Assembly: GCA_000272025.2 (NCBI GenBank)
Contig: AKCV02000017.1
Location: 1-64,000 of the forward strand
Length of the DNA stretch: 64,000 nt
Source of the DNA: Imbroritus primus
GTDB lineage: Bacteria > Pseudomonadota > Gammaproteobacteria > Burkholderiales > Burkholderiaceae
Direction of reading: 5' to 3'
Made by a program: the position numbers and the translations under genes. Under the pieces are notes generated by a model. It was not told the DNA's origin, searched no databases, and saw only the letters and a program-made list of their open reading frames with translations. Of the stretch, positions 17,176 through 26,839 are shown piece after piece. Every line of letters starts with the position of its first letter. The first letter of the stretch is position 1.

Positions 17176-20100
17176 ATGAACGCCCCGCTTGACACCCCCG
17201 CCGGTGACGCGCTGCGACGCGCGCTCGAACACGTTTCCCTCGACGACAAATACACGCTGGAGCACGGCCGCATCTACATCAGCGGCACCCAGGCACTGGT
17301 GCGCCTGCCGATGCTGCAGCAGGAGCGCGACCGCGCCGCCGGGCTGAACACGGCCGGCTTCATCTCCGGCTACCGGGGCTCGCCGCTTGGCGCGCTCGAC
17401 ATCGCGCTGTGGAAAGCCGACGCGCACCTCAAGGCGCACAACATCGTGTTCCAGCCCGGCGTCAACGAAGACCTCGGCGCCACGGCCGTATGGGGCTCGC
17501 AACAGGTCAATCTGTATCCCGGCGCGAAGTTCGATGGCGTGTTCGGCATGTGGTACGGCAAGGGACCGGGCGTGGACCGCTGCGGCGACGTGTTCAAGCA
17601 CGCCAACTCGGCCGGCTCGTCGCGCCACGGCGGCGTGTTGGTGCTGGCGGGTGATGACCATGCTGCCAAGTCCTCGACGCTGGCGCACCAGTCCGAGCAC
17701 ATCTTCAAGGCCTGCGGCCTGCCCGTGCTGTATCCGTCAAACGTACAGGAATATCTCGACTACGGCCTGCACGGCTGGGCCATGAGCCGCTACTCGGGAT
17801 TGTGGGTGGCGATGAAGTGCGTGACCGACGTGGTCGAATCGTCCGCCTCGGTCGAGCTCGATCCGCACCGCATCGACATTCACGTGCCGGCCGATTTCAT
17901 CATGCCCGAGGGCGGGCTCAACATCCGCTGGCCCGCCCCGCCGCTGGTGCAGGAAGCACGGCTGCTCGACTACAAGTGGTACGCCGCGCTAGCGTATGTG
18001 CGCAGCAACCATCTCGACCGCATCATCATCGATGCGCCGCACGCCCGCTTTGGCATCATGACGGCCGGCAAGGCCTATCTCGACGTGCGCCAGGCGCTCA
18101 CCGACCTGGGGCTGGACGACGCGACCTGCGCGCAGATTGGCATCCGCCTCTACAAGGTGGGCTGCGTGTGGCCGCTCGAGGCGCACGGCGCGCGCGAGTT
18201 TGCCGCCGGCCTGCAGGAAATCCTGGTCGTCGAGGAAAAGCGCCAGATCATGGAGTACGCACTCAAGGAGGAGCTGTACAACTGGCGCGACGACGTGCGG
18301 CCCAAGGTGTATGGCAAGTTCGATGCCAAGGACAATGCCGGCGGCGAGTGGTCGATCCCGCAGGGCAACTGGCTGCTGCCAGCGCACTACGAACTGTCGC
18401 CGGCCATCATCGCGCGCGCCATCGCCACGCGGCTTGAGCAATTCGACCTGCCGCAGGACGTGCGCGCCCGCATCGCCGCGCGCATCGCGGTGATCGATGC
18501 CAAGGAACGTACCATGGCCACGCCGCGCGTGGCACTCGAGCGCAAGCCCTGGTTCTGCTCCGGCTGCCCCCACAATACCTCCACGGTCGTGCCCGAAGGC
18601 TCGCGCGCCATGGCTGGCATCGGCTGCCACTACATGACCACCTGGATGGACCGCGACACCTTCACCTTCAGCCAGATGGGCGGCGAAGGCGTGGCATGGG
18701 TCGGGCAGGCGCCATTTTCCGGCGACCGGCATGTGTTTGCCAATCTCGGTGACGGCACCTATTTCCACTCGGGCCTGCTGGCGATCCGTGCGGCGATTGC
18801 CGCCAGGGTCAATATCACCTACAAGCTGTTGTACAACGACGCCGTCGCCATGACCGGCGGCCAACCCGTGGACGGCACGCTGAGCGTGCCGCAGATCGCG
18901 CGCCAGGTCGAAGCCGAAGGGGCGGCACGTATCGTCATCGTCACCGACGAGCCGGAGAAGTACCGGCATGGCAGCGCCCTGCGCCGCGCGCTGCCGGACG
19001 GCGTGACGATCCATCACCGTAGCGAGCTCGATGCCGTGCAGAAGATGCTGCGCGAGATTCCCGGCACGACGCTGATGCTCTACGACCAGACCTGCGCCAC
19101 CGAAAAACGCCGCCGCCGCAAGCGCGGCACGCTGGCCGACATTCCCAAACGGGTATTCATCAATGCCGCCGTGTGCGAAGGCTGCGGCGACTGCTCGGTG
19201 AAATCGAACTGCCTGTCGGTCGAGCCGCTCGAAACGGACCTCGGCACCAAGCGGCAGATCAACCAGTCGTCGTGCAACAAGGATTACTCGTGCCTCAACG
19301 GCTTCTGCCCGAGCTTTGTCACCGCCGAATTTCCGGACGGTGCGCCGCAGCTGAAGAAACCCGTGCAGCGCGACATTCAAGCCGATAGCCTGCCAGTGCT
19401 ACCGCATCCGGACCTGCCCGCCATCGATCATCCCTACGGCGTGCTGGTGACCGGCATCGGCGGCACCGGCGTGGTGACCATCGGCGGCCTGCTCGGCATG
19501 GCCGCGCACATGGAAGGCAAGGGCGTGACCGTGCTCGACATGGCCGGCCTCGCGCAGAAGGGCGGCGCGGTGCTGTCGCATGTGCAGATCGCGCGGCAGC
19601 CGGATGATATCCACGCGACGCGCATCGCCATGGGCGAAGCCAACCTGATCATCGGCTGCGATGCCATTGTCTCGGCCACCGACGAAGTCCTCGGCAAGAC
19701 CCATACGGACGTGACATGCGCCGTCGTCAACAGCGCCGCCACACCGACTGCCGCATTCATCCGCGATCCGCGCTGGCGCTTTCCCGGCCTGTCGGCGGAA
19801 GCCGATCTGCGGCAGGCGGTCGGCGCGCACTGCGACTTCATCAATGCCAGCGCGTTTGCGGTCAAGCTGATGGGCGACGCCATCTTCACCAACCCGCTGA
19901 TGCTCGGCTATGCCTGGCAGAAAGGCTGGCTGCCGCTGACCCACGATGCGCTGATGCGTGCCATCGAACTGAATGGCGTGGCGGTCGACAAGAACAAGGC
20001 TGCGTTCGAATGGGGCCGCCATCTGGCACACGACTATGCCGGCGTGCACCGGCTGACCGGCGACCTGCCGGCTGAGACGACAGAACAGGTAGTACACCTG

Positions 20101-20784
20101 CACGGCGATAGCGGGGCCTTGCTCGACAAGCTGATTGCCCGCCGCGAGCAACTGCTCTCCGACTATCAGGACAGGGCCTACGCCGCCCGCTACCGCGCCA
20201 TGGTCGAACGCGTGCGCGGTGCCGAGCAGCATCGCATTGGCGCGCGCACGCTGCCGCTCACCGAAGCGGTGGCGCGCAACCTGGCCAAGCTGATGGCCTA
20301 CAAGGACGAGTACGAGGTAGCAAGGCTGTATGCCGACCCGGCCTTCCTCGACCAGCTGCGCAGCCAGTTCGAAGGTGAACCGGGACGCGACTACCGGCTG
20401 CGCTTCCATCTGGCCCCTCCACTGTTGCCGGGGCTGGATGCCGACGGACACCCGAAGAAGCGCCGCTTCGGCCCGTGGATGCTGCCGGCCTTCCGGCTGC
20501 TGGCGCGCGGCAAGGGCCTGCGCGGCACGCTCTTCGATCCGTTCGGCTACACCGCGGAACGCCGCACCGAGCGTGCACTGGTTGCCGAGTATGAAGCACT
20601 GATCGATGAACTGCTGCAGGGGCTCGCGCCGCACAACCACGGCGTGGCGATCGAGCTGGCCAGCCTGCCTGACGAGATCCGTGGCTTCGGGCACGTCAAG
20701 ACGCGTAATCTCGCCGCCGTGCGTACGCGCTGGGCGACGCTGCTCGCGCAGTTCCGCGCACCGGCGCAGACGCGTGCGGCCTGA
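17176..20784 (+). CDS. Indolepyruvate ferredoxin oxidoreductase family protein (fused)
   Basis: A 1202-residue fused enzyme that oxidatively decarboxylates aryl- or branched-chain 2-oxoacids to acyl-CoA with ferredoxin as acceptor. The order is as follows. A pyrimidine-binding alpha domain comes first (SGYRGSPLGALD near residue 60). Next is an FCSGCPH motif (about 459) and a TPP domain with GDGTYFHSG (about 525). A Cys-rich 4Fe-4S region follows (CEGCGDC at about 666, and CNKDYSCLNGFCPSF). The gamma domain begins with GIGGTG (about 759). A C-terminal DUF6537-like tail ends the protein. It may act in aromatic amino-acid breakdown, which fits hppD nearby. The ATG at 17176 follows TGGAGGAG. Confidence 0.92.
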   Translation: MNAPLDTPAGDALRRALEHVSLDDKYTLEHGRIYISGTQALVRLPMLQQERDRAAGLNTAGFISGYRGSPLGALDIALWKADAHLKAHNIVFQPGVNEDLGATAVWGSQQVNLYPGAKFDGVFGMWYGKGPGVDRCGDVFKHANSAGSSRHGGVLVLAGDDHAAKSSTLAHQSEHIFKACGLPVLYPSNVQEYLDYGLHGWAMSRYSGLWVAMKCVTDVVESSASVELDPHRIDIHVPADFIMPEGGLNIRWPAPPLVQEARLLDYKWYAALAYVRSNHLDRIIIDAPHARFGIMTAGKAYLDVRQALTDLGLDDATCAQIGIRLYKVGCVWPLEAHGAREFAAGLQEILVVEEKRQIMEYALKEELYNWRDDVRPKVYGKFDAKDNAGGEWSIPQGNWLLPAHYELSPAIIARAIATRLEQFDLPQDVRARIAARIAVIDAKERTMATPRVALERKPWFCSGCPHNTSTVVPEGSRAMAGIGCHYMTTWMDRDTFTFSQMGGEGVAWVGQAPFSGDRHVFANLGDGTYFHSGLLAIRAAIAARVNITYKLLYNDAVAMTGGQPVDGTLSVPQIARQVEAEGAARIVIVTDEPEKYRHGSALRRALPDGVTIHHRSELDAVQKMLREIPGTTLMLYDQTCATEKRRRRKRGTLADIPKRVFINAAVCEGCGDCSVKSNCLSVEPLETDLGTKRQINQSSCNKDYSCLNGFCPSFVTAEFPDGAPQLKKPVQRDIQADSLPVLPHPDLPAIDHPYGVLVTGIGGTGVVTIGGLLGMAAHMEGKGVTVLDMAGLAQKGGAVLSHVQIARQPDDIHATRIAMGEANLIIGCDAIVSATDEVLGKTHTDVTCAVVNSAATPTAAFIRDPRWRFPGLSAEADLRQAVGAHCDFINASAFAVKLMGDAIFTNPLMLGYAWQKGWLPLTHDALMRAIELNGVAVDKNKAAFEWGRHLAHDYAGVHRLTGDLPAETTEQVVHLHGDSGALLDKLIARREQLLSDYQDRAYAARYRAMVERVRGAEQHRIGARTLPLTEAVARNLAKLMAYKDEYEVARLYADPAFLDQLRSQFEGEPGRDYRLRFHLAPPLLPGLDADGHPKKRRFGPWMLPAFRLLARGKGLRGTLFDPFGYTAERRTERALVAEYEALIDELLQGLAPHNHGVAIELASLPDEIRGFGHVKTRNLAAVRTRWATLLAQFRAPAQTRAA

Positions 20785-20798
20785 GCCGGCATAGAAAA

Positions 20799-20832
20799 GC
20801 TTGCCCGATCGGCTACCTGCCGTCGGGCAAGC
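20799..20832 (+). terminator. Hairpin after the indolepyruvate oxidoreductase gene
   Basis: A 10-bp perfect stem (GCTTGCCCGA at 20799-20808 with TCGGGCAAGC at 20823-20832) encloses a further CGGC/GCCG pairing. It starts 15 bp after the stop codon. There is no T-run after it on the plus strand, so termination efficiency is doubtful. Confidence 0.5.
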
Positions 20833-21059
20833 CTCATCGCAGCCAGTCGCATCCCCAGCATCCTCCAGACCGGCACCACACACAGCATGACGTTTGCCCC
20901 GCGGAGCATCGCTCCGTTCAAGCTGGCGGGCGACCGCACCCAACCCGCATCGTCATGCCGGCCGCATGCACACACCGACATATCCATGGCACAGCACCCC
21001 CGTACAATAGGCGCTCGTTTCCTCTCCGCCTCGCTTCCTGTCCGATTCACACCGCGTGC

Positions 21060-22235
21060 ATGCTGTCCATATTCTCTGCCGCCACACCACCTGTCCTCCG
21101 CCGTGCCACCTGGGCCGCCATGGCGCTGTTCTTCGCCAATGGCGCCACCTTCGCGACGTGGGGCATCCATATCCCGACCATCCGCGAACGCTTTGGACTG
21201 AGCGATGCAGCACTGTCGCTGGCGATGTTCGCCGTCGCCGGCGGGGCGATTCTCGTGATGGGCCGGCTCGGGCGGCAGGTGGCGCGGCTTGGCAGCGCGC
21301 GGGTATCGATGCTGAGCGGCGTGCTGTTCGCGCTTGCCACCGGCATCATCCTGCTGATGCCGAGCTTTGCGGCGCTGCTCGGGCTGCTGGTACTGTTCGG
21401 CATCGCCAATGCAGGCTTCGATGTCGCCATGAATGCGCAGGCCGCCACGGTCGAGGCTGCGCATGCGCATCCGATCATGTCGATGCTGCACGGCATGTTC
21501 AGCCTTGGCGGCATGGCTGGAGCCGCGCTCGGAGGCTGGGTACTGTCGCTCGGCGTCCCGCCGGAAATGCACGTGACCGCGGTCGCCCTGCTCACCGCCG
21601 CCACGGCGCTGCTCACGCGCCCGCTGCTGCTGCCGGATGCCATCCCCATCGACAACGCCTCCACCACCGACGGACAGCACCGCCGCATGCTGCTGGTGCT
21701 CGGCACCCTGGCCTTTCTCGGCCTACTCGGCGAAGGCGCGATGTACGACTGGAGCACGATCTATATGCGCGACATCGCCGGCGCGGCGGCAGCCTCGGCG
21801 AGCGCCGGCTATGCGGTGTTTTCGGGCGGGATGGCGCTGGCGCGCTTCGGTGGCGACGCCATGCGCAAGCGGCTCGGCGCGCCGCGCCTGCTGACCTGGA
21901 GCGCGTGGCTGGCGTTCGTCGGCATGCTGCTCGCGGTGGCGTTACCGCGACCGTGGAGCGCACTACTCGGCTTCGGTTTGATGGGGGTGGGCGCCGCCAA
22001 TATGGTGCCAGTCTTCTTGGTCACCGCCGCGCGGCTGCCCGGCGTGGCGCCGGCGGAGGCCATCGCCAATGTGGCGCGCTTCGCCTACGTCGGCATGCTG
22101 CTCGGGCCAGTCATCATCGGTGCGGTCTCGCACGCCAGCAACCTGCGCGCGGGGCTTGGCGTAATCGCCATCAGCATGGGTGTCATCGCCCTGTGTGGCG
22201 CACGCAGTATCCGACCCGCTCCTGCCGAGTACTGA
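21060..22235 (+). CDS. MFS transporter, YbjJ/FucP-like
   Basis: A 391-residue inner-membrane major facilitator with about 12 hydrophobic segments. It resembles the YbjJ-type branch: ATWGIHIPTIRERFGLSDAALSLAMFA in helix 1 and the following loop, then FDVAMNAQAATVE and SMLHGMFSLGGMAGA. The substrate is unknown. The frame is open to 20955, but the ATG at 21060 leaves a normal short N-terminus. A TACAAT -10-like hexamer lies at 21003-21008. It converges on the dioxygenase gene. Confidence 0.85.
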   Translation: MLSIFSAATPPVLRRATWAAMALFFANGATFATWGIHIPTIRERFGLSDAALSLAMFAVAGGAILVMGRLGRQVARLGSARVSMLSGVLFALATGIILLMPSFAALLGLLVLFGIANAGFDVAMNAQAATVEAAHAHPIMSMLHGMFSLGGMAGAALGGWVLSLGVPPEMHVTAVALLTAATALLTRPLLLPDAIPIDNASTTDGQHRRMLLVLGTLAFLGLLGEGAMYDWSTIYMRDIAGAAAASASAGYAVFSGGMALARFGGDAMRKRLGAPRLLTWSAWLAFVGMLLAVALPRPWSALLGFGLMGVGAANMVPVFLVTAARLPGVAPAEAIANVARFAYVGMLLGPVIIGAVSHASNLRAGLGVIAISMGVIALCGARSIRPAPAEY

Positions 22236-22357
22236 ACCGCCTTCCCATCCGGGTCACAACTCCAAACACGCGTCATGGATCCCCTCTGCTCTGCCAGTAC
22301 ATCCGGGCAGGGCCGGAGACGCGGCGCAGCCGCCAGCACAGTTGCGCGCTCCGGCGT

Positions 22358-23245
22358 TCAGGCGGCCTGCGCCAGCGCGGGGACACCGCCGTGGAACACC
22401 AACGTGTCCATGGCGAGCACACCGTAGGTGACTTCATCGACGATGCGCTCGCACGTTGCCCCTTTGCCGTGCAGCGCTGCGGCAGCCTGCGGACCGACAG
22501 CCGCCCCCAGCGCCACATATAGTGGCAGCAAGTGCTCGTCAGTCGGATGCGCGCGCTGCGCCTCTGGCGCGAGCGTGCGGTAGCGTGCCAGCGTACTGAA
22601 ATCGCCACTGGCCAGCGCCTTGTCGATGGCAGTCAGCATCCATGTACGGAACGCTTCCACATACGGCAACGGCGCCGGACCGTGCTGCGCACGCGTGCCC
22701 GAAAACACTTCGTGCAGGTTATGCGTGAAGCTGCCCGAGCCGATAATCAGCACGCCCTCGCCCCGCAGTGGCGCCAGCGCACGGCCGATCTCGATCTGCG
22801 TGGCGGGCGGCAGGCAGGGGTTGAGCGCCAGCTGCAGCACCGGCACGTCGGCATCGGGAAACAGGTAGCGCAGCGGCATCCACGCGCCATGGTCGAGCGG
22901 CCGGTCTGGATCCTCGGCAACGTACGACGCGCCGTCGATGGCCGCCTCGGACAGCAACGCACGCACGCGCTGCGCCACGACCGGCGCGCCCGGCGCATCG
23001 TAGCGCAAGGCGAACAATTGGGGGGCAAAGCCGCCAAAATCGTGCCACGCCTCCTGCCGGACGCGCGTCGTCACGGCCAGGGTGCTGTAGCTCCAGTGCG
23101 CGGAAATCACGAGAATCGCGCGCGGCGGCATCTGGCGCAGCCGCGCACCAAGTGCATCTAGCGCCGCGCCGGTGGCGCCGGGGTCGAGCGCCAGCATCGG
23201 CGAGCCATGCGAAATGTAGAGCGTAGGTAACAACGACGTGGCCAT
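22358..23245 (-). CDS. ygiD: 4,5-DOPA/LigB-type extradiol dioxygenase
   Basis: A 295-residue class III extradiol ring-cleavage dioxygenase related to E. coli YgiD. Metal-binding and active-site blocks are visible: LYISHGSPMLALD (near the N-terminus), ILVISAHWS, and GSGSFTHNLHEV. The physiological substrate is not certain. The frame is open to 23323. I chose the ATG at 23245 because GGAGG precedes it with normal spacing and it starts right before the conserved block. Expected to be cytoplasmic. Confidence 0.88.
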   Translation of the reverse strand: MATSLLPTLYISHGSPMLALDPGATGAALDALGARLRQMPPRAILVISAHWSYSTLAVTTRVRQEAWHDFGGFAPQLFALRYDAPGAPVVAQRVRALLSEAAIDGASYVAEDPDRPLDHGAWMPLRYLFPDADVPVLQLALNPCLPPATQIEIGRALAPLRGEGVLIIGSGSFTHNLHEVFSGTRAQHGPAPLPYVEAFRTWMLTAIDKALASGDFSTLARYRTLAPEAQRAHPTDEHLLPLYVALGAAVGPQAAAALHGKGATCERIVDEVTYGVLAMDTLVFHGGVPALAQAA

Positions 23246-23548
23246 CGGGGCCTCCTGCAAACGTGCCATCGTGAATGCGCGGATTTTGCGCTTGTCTCCA
23301 GTGTGGCAAATGGACGGGCTCACAGGGACACGCTTTGTCGAACACTCCGTTCAAAAGCTTTGTATGAGTAGGCGCCCCATTTGGCCTTACCGGTCCGCTT
23401 GCCAGCGTCCCGACCGATGGAAGGCCTCTTGGCAGAGTCGCCTCGCGATTGTGAACAACCGTGACCACGTGCCGATATAGCGTTTGTTTAATTGCGCGCT
23501 CAAGCCGCTTCCCTTACCGTGCAGGCCATATCGTTCACGAACTACGCC

Positions 23549-25378
23549 ATGCCTGATCTAAACTCGCTCTCCTTCTCATCGACGTCCGCCATCACACAAC
23601 CGGGCGCGCCTGCCACGCCAACAGTCAGCCCGGCCACCCTGGTGGTCAGGGATCGCAATCTCGCCAGGCTGATCAGCGACTATGCCAGCCCAGGCACGCG
23701 ATCCATGCCTGTCGGCACACGGTGGCGTCTTGACGAAGCCCGCAAGGCAGCCGCCTTGCGCGGCATCCATCCCAATTTTGCGCAATACAATGCCCGTTAC
23801 GCCGACGAGGCATTCGCACGGCTGGAGCATGGCCAGCTCACGCATCAAGAGTTGCTGAGCGAATTCATGCTGCGGCTGGCCCGCGCACGGCTGCCCGCCA
23901 AGTATCCGGAAAGTGAAGGCAAACGCGCCCAGTTGACACAACAGATGACCGAGGGCATGCGCAAGTACTTCAATGGCGTCGGTCCATATATTGACCCTTC
24001 ATTCCGTATCACGCTGTTGCTCGACGCAGCGTATGGCACACTCTCTCCGGCCCCGACGGAGAATACAAGCGGCGATCCCGAATGGGCCAAGGCCATCCTC
24101 CAGGTCGATACGCTACGGTACTGCCTGCATACCTTCCTGTGCGATCTTGCCACCGGCACGCATGATCTCGGCCGCCTGGAAACCCTGGCGCGACACTGCG
24201 CCAGCCAGACCGGCATGAGGCGTCGCTTCTGGTATGCCAAGCTGGCCTTCTTTGCCGCCCACTTTGGCGCCTGGCGTACCGTCAGGCTGCTGCTCGATGC
24301 CGGGAAATTGCGCCCGGACAAGCTGGGCGAGTTATGGGTAACAGATGAGGTCCGCATTGATACGCGCCTCAATGACGGATCAACAGATGAGCACCGCATT
24401 GATACGCGCCTCGATGACCAAAGGCGCGAGAATCTGATTGAAGCGATGCTACCGGCCGAGGACCGCATCGGCCTTCTGCATCTGGCCGCCGCGCAGGACG
24501 AGGTGGACATGTTGCCCTTTCTTGTGGCGCATCTGACCTCGGCGGGTATGTCGATTGATTACCCCGATAGTAACGGGCAGAGCGCGCTGTTTAACGCTGC
24601 CGCACACGGCAATGTGCGTGCCGGTGAATGGTTGATCAGGCATCACGCCAAGATAAATTTGGTATCTGAGTATGGAGAGACCCCTTTGCATGTCGCAGCC
24701 CAGCATTCTCCTGCCTTCGTGCGGCTGCTGATCGAAGCCTGTACCCGTGCCCAGGCCGATGTCTCGATGTATGTCAATGCACTCAACAAGCACGAGAGAT
24801 CTCCACTGGACGTGGCCACACACCCCGAGACTGTCGCCCTGCTGTGCCAAGCGGGAATCGACCTCGCCCGGGTCAACGGCAAGCTGCTGTACCATTGGAT
24901 CGATAAATTCGGGACGTCAAGCATCCACCTCTTGCAGGCACTGCATGATGCGTGCACGGAACCGGATCAGCGTCAACATTTCCTTCGAGTACTGCACAGC
25001 CCATTAGAATGGGACGTAGTATCGCTGGTGCACTATCTGCAATGCTCCCCTCCGTATGCGGGGCGCATCTGTTCAGACGGCGCGGCTTACCTGCGCGCGG
25101 TGGATGAGACTATCGAAGGTGTCAAGCTGTTCCTGGCCTGGGGGGCCGATCTGCACTACAGCACCCCCAAATGCTGCTCGGCCCACGACTACGCATCTGG
25201 ATACGTACCAGATATGGCCCTGGGAGCCCTCTCACCATCTGCAGTCAATAATGCGCCAGCGTTTCAGCGTGCCATCAACACCCGTATCAACACCCTGCGG
25301 CAACTCCTGGGATGGCCTGCCGTCGAGACAGCACCGGCCACGCAAACTGGCAAACGCAAGCGGATAGCCGGGGAATGA
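23549..25378 (+). CDS. Ankyrin-repeat protein, possible host-directed protein
   Basis: A protein of about 609 residues. The N-terminus is Ser/Thr/Pro-rich and lacks a signal peptide. The middle is helical, with no recognised domain. Ankyrin-like repeats span about residues 300-450 (GLLHLAAAQDEVDMLPFLVAH, GQSALFNAAAHGNVRAGEWLI, GETPLHVAAQHSPAFVRLLIE). The C-terminus is basic (GKRKR). A 14-residue duplication lies at about residues 265-292. Base composition is less GC-rich than the neighbours, which suggests transfer. The N-terminus resembles type III effectors, but no secretion signal or hrp box was found, so that role is only a possibility. The frame also opens at TTG 23492. Confidence 0.75.
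   Translation: MPDLNSLSFSSTSAITQPGAPATPTVSPATLVVRDRNLARLISDYASPGTRSMPVGTRWRLDEARKAAALRGIHPNFAQYNARYADEAFARLEHGQLTHQELLSEFMLRLARARLPAKYPESEGKRAQLTQQMTEGMRKYFNGVGPYIDPSFRITLLLDAAYGTLSPAPTENTSGDPEWAKAILQVDTLRYCLHTFLCDLATGTHDLGRLETLARHCASQTGMRRRFWYAKLAFFAAHFGAWRTVRLLLDAGKLRPDKLGELWVTDEVRIDTRLNDGSTDEHRIDTRLDDQRRENLIEAMLPAEDRIGLLHLAAAQDEVDMLPFLVAHLTSAGMSIDYPDSNGQSALFNAAAHGNVRAGEWLIRHHAKINLVSEYGETPLHVAAQHSPAFVRLLIEACTRAQADVSMYVNALNKHERSPLDVATHPETVALLCQAGIDLARVNGKLLYHWIDKFGTSSIHLLQALHDACTEPDQRQHFLRVLHSPLEWDVVSLVHYLQCSPPYAGRICSDGAAYLRAVDETIEGVKLFLAWGADLHYSTPKCCSAHDYASGYVPDMALGALSPSAVNNAPAFQRAINTRINTLRQLLGWPAVETAPATQTGKRKRIAGE
24341..24424 (+). repeat. 42-bp tandem duplication in the ankyrin gene
   Basis: Two adjacent 42-bp copies (24341-24382 and 24383-24424) encode TDEVRIDTRLNDGS and TDEHRIDTRLDDQR. 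Copies differ at few bases in the first 34 positions, so the duplication looks recent. It keeps the reading frame and lies just before the first ankyrin repeat. Confidence 0.85.
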
Positions 25379-25549
25379 CGGGCGGTGCAGGACGTGCGAC
25401 AACATCATCCCCATGCTGCGCGCCCGATATCACCGGCCGGCGTTCAGCGGCCAACGCGACTGTTCTGTATCATGCAATCTCAGGCGGAAATCTGAAGCCG
25501 ATCCCGGATCGAACCTTCGGACTCCGCTCCCATTGCCTCTGTTGTCCGC

Positions 25550-26767
25550 ATGCCGTCCCCCGCTCCTCACACACCCGCTTCGCACAATCCTCAACGCTTC
25601 CCCACCTGGCTGCTGGTCTGCAGCGCACTGATCGCCATCGGTCCCCTGTCCATCGACATGTACCTGCCGGCCTTTCCGGCCATGGGCACGGCGCTCGGCG
25701 TCACGCCCGGCCAGATTGAACTGACCCTCGGCGCCTTTCTGATCGGGCTGGCAGCCGGGCAGGCATTCTACGGGCCGATCAGCGACCGCTTCGGGCGCAA
25801 GCCGCCACTGTATTTCGGGTTGACGCTGTATGGCCTGGCCTCGCTTGGCTGCGCGCTGGCGCCGACGGTGGAATGGCTGATGATGTTTCGCACCCTGCAG
25901 GCGCTCGGCGGCTGCGTGGGCATGGTGATCTCGCGCGCGGTGGTACGCGATCGGCTCGACGGCCCCGACGCGGCGCGCGCCTTTTCCACGCAGATGCTGG
26001 TGATGGGCATGGCGCCGATCCTCGCCCCGCTGCTCGGCAGCGCAATCCTCACGGTGGCCGACTGGCACGCCATTTTCTTCGTCCTGACCGGGCTGAGCAT
26101 AGTGCTGCTGCTGGCCGTGCACTACGGGCTGGACGAAACCGTCGACACCGCCAAGGCACCGCGCCTGCATCTGATGCGCGTGCTGCGCAGCTATGGCGAA
26201 CTGCTACGCTCGCCGCAGTTCGTCGGCTATTCGCTGTGCGCGGGCTGCGTGCAGGCCGGCATGTTCGCCTACATTGCCGGCTCGCCGTTCGTGCTGATCA
26301 AGCTGTATGACATTCCGCCGCACTGGTTCAGCGTGGTGTTCGGCCTCAATGCCTTCGGCCTGATCGCCATGTCGCAGGTCAACAGCGTATTGATGCGTCG
26401 CCACACGCCGGAGGCGGTGCTGCGCATCGTCACGCGCGTGCCGGTGCTGTTCAGCGTCACCGTGGCGCTGATCGCGGCCGCCGGCCACCTCTCGCTGCCA
26501 GTGCTGCTGCTGGGCTTTTTCGGCTATCTGGCGTCGCTCGGCTGCATCATGCCAAATGCTTCCGCGCTGGCGCTAAGCCGGCAGGGTCACCGGGCCGGCA
26601 CGGCCTCGGCGCTGATGGGCACGCTGCAGTTCAGCCTCGGCACGCTGGCCGGCATCGCCATCGGGTTGTTGTCGGGCAAGAGCGCCCTGCCGCTGGTCGG
26701 CATCATGGCCACCTGCAGCGTGGCATCGTTCCTGATGGGGATGATCGGCCGGCGCGCCACGCGCTGA
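25550..26767 (+). CDS. Bcr/CflA family multidrug efflux transporter
   Basis: A 405-residue MFS drug:H+ antiporter of the DHA1 Bcr/CflA type with 12 membrane helices. Signatures include PLSIDMYLPAFPAMGTALG in the first helix and loop. The motif A region reads GQAFYGPISDRFGRKPPLYFG, and the motif C-like stretch lies near GACVGMVISRAVVRDR. It probably exports toxic compounds such as bicyclomycin-like or sulfonamide drugs; this is family knowledge and the substrate here is unknown. The cardiolipin synthase gene follows 72 bp later. Confidence 0.9.
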   Translation: MPSPAPHTPASHNPQRFPTWLLVCSALIAIGPLSIDMYLPAFPAMGTALGVTPGQIELTLGAFLIGLAAGQAFYGPISDRFGRKPPLYFGLTLYGLASLGCALAPTVEWLMMFRTLQALGGCVGMVISRAVVRDRLDGPDAARAFSTQMLVMGMAPILAPLLGSAILTVADWHAIFFVLTGLSIVLLLAVHYGLDETVDTAKAPRLHLMRVLRSYGELLRSPQFVGYSLCAGCVQAGMFAYIAGSPFVLIKLYDIPPHWFSVVFGLNAFGLIAMSQVNSVLMRRHTPEAVLRIVTRVPVLFSVTVALIAAAGHLSLPVLLLGFFGYLASLGCIMPNASALALSRQGHRAGTASALMGTLQFSLGTLAGIAIGLLSGKSALPLVGIMATCSVASFLMGMIGRRATR

Positions 26768-26839
26768 GCGCTGCGGCGCAGCACAGGCGCACTGAACCAA
26801 AGTGCGCCCGAGACCGCAAGAGACCGGTACACTACCGCC

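Noticed and set aside
17989-19380. 463-residue minus-strand frame
   Set aside because: Lies wholly inside the indolepyruvate oxidoreductase gene and shows no domain.
23246-23548. hrp-type promoter box before the ankyrin gene
   Set aside because: No paired TTCG motif with the needed spacing was seen.
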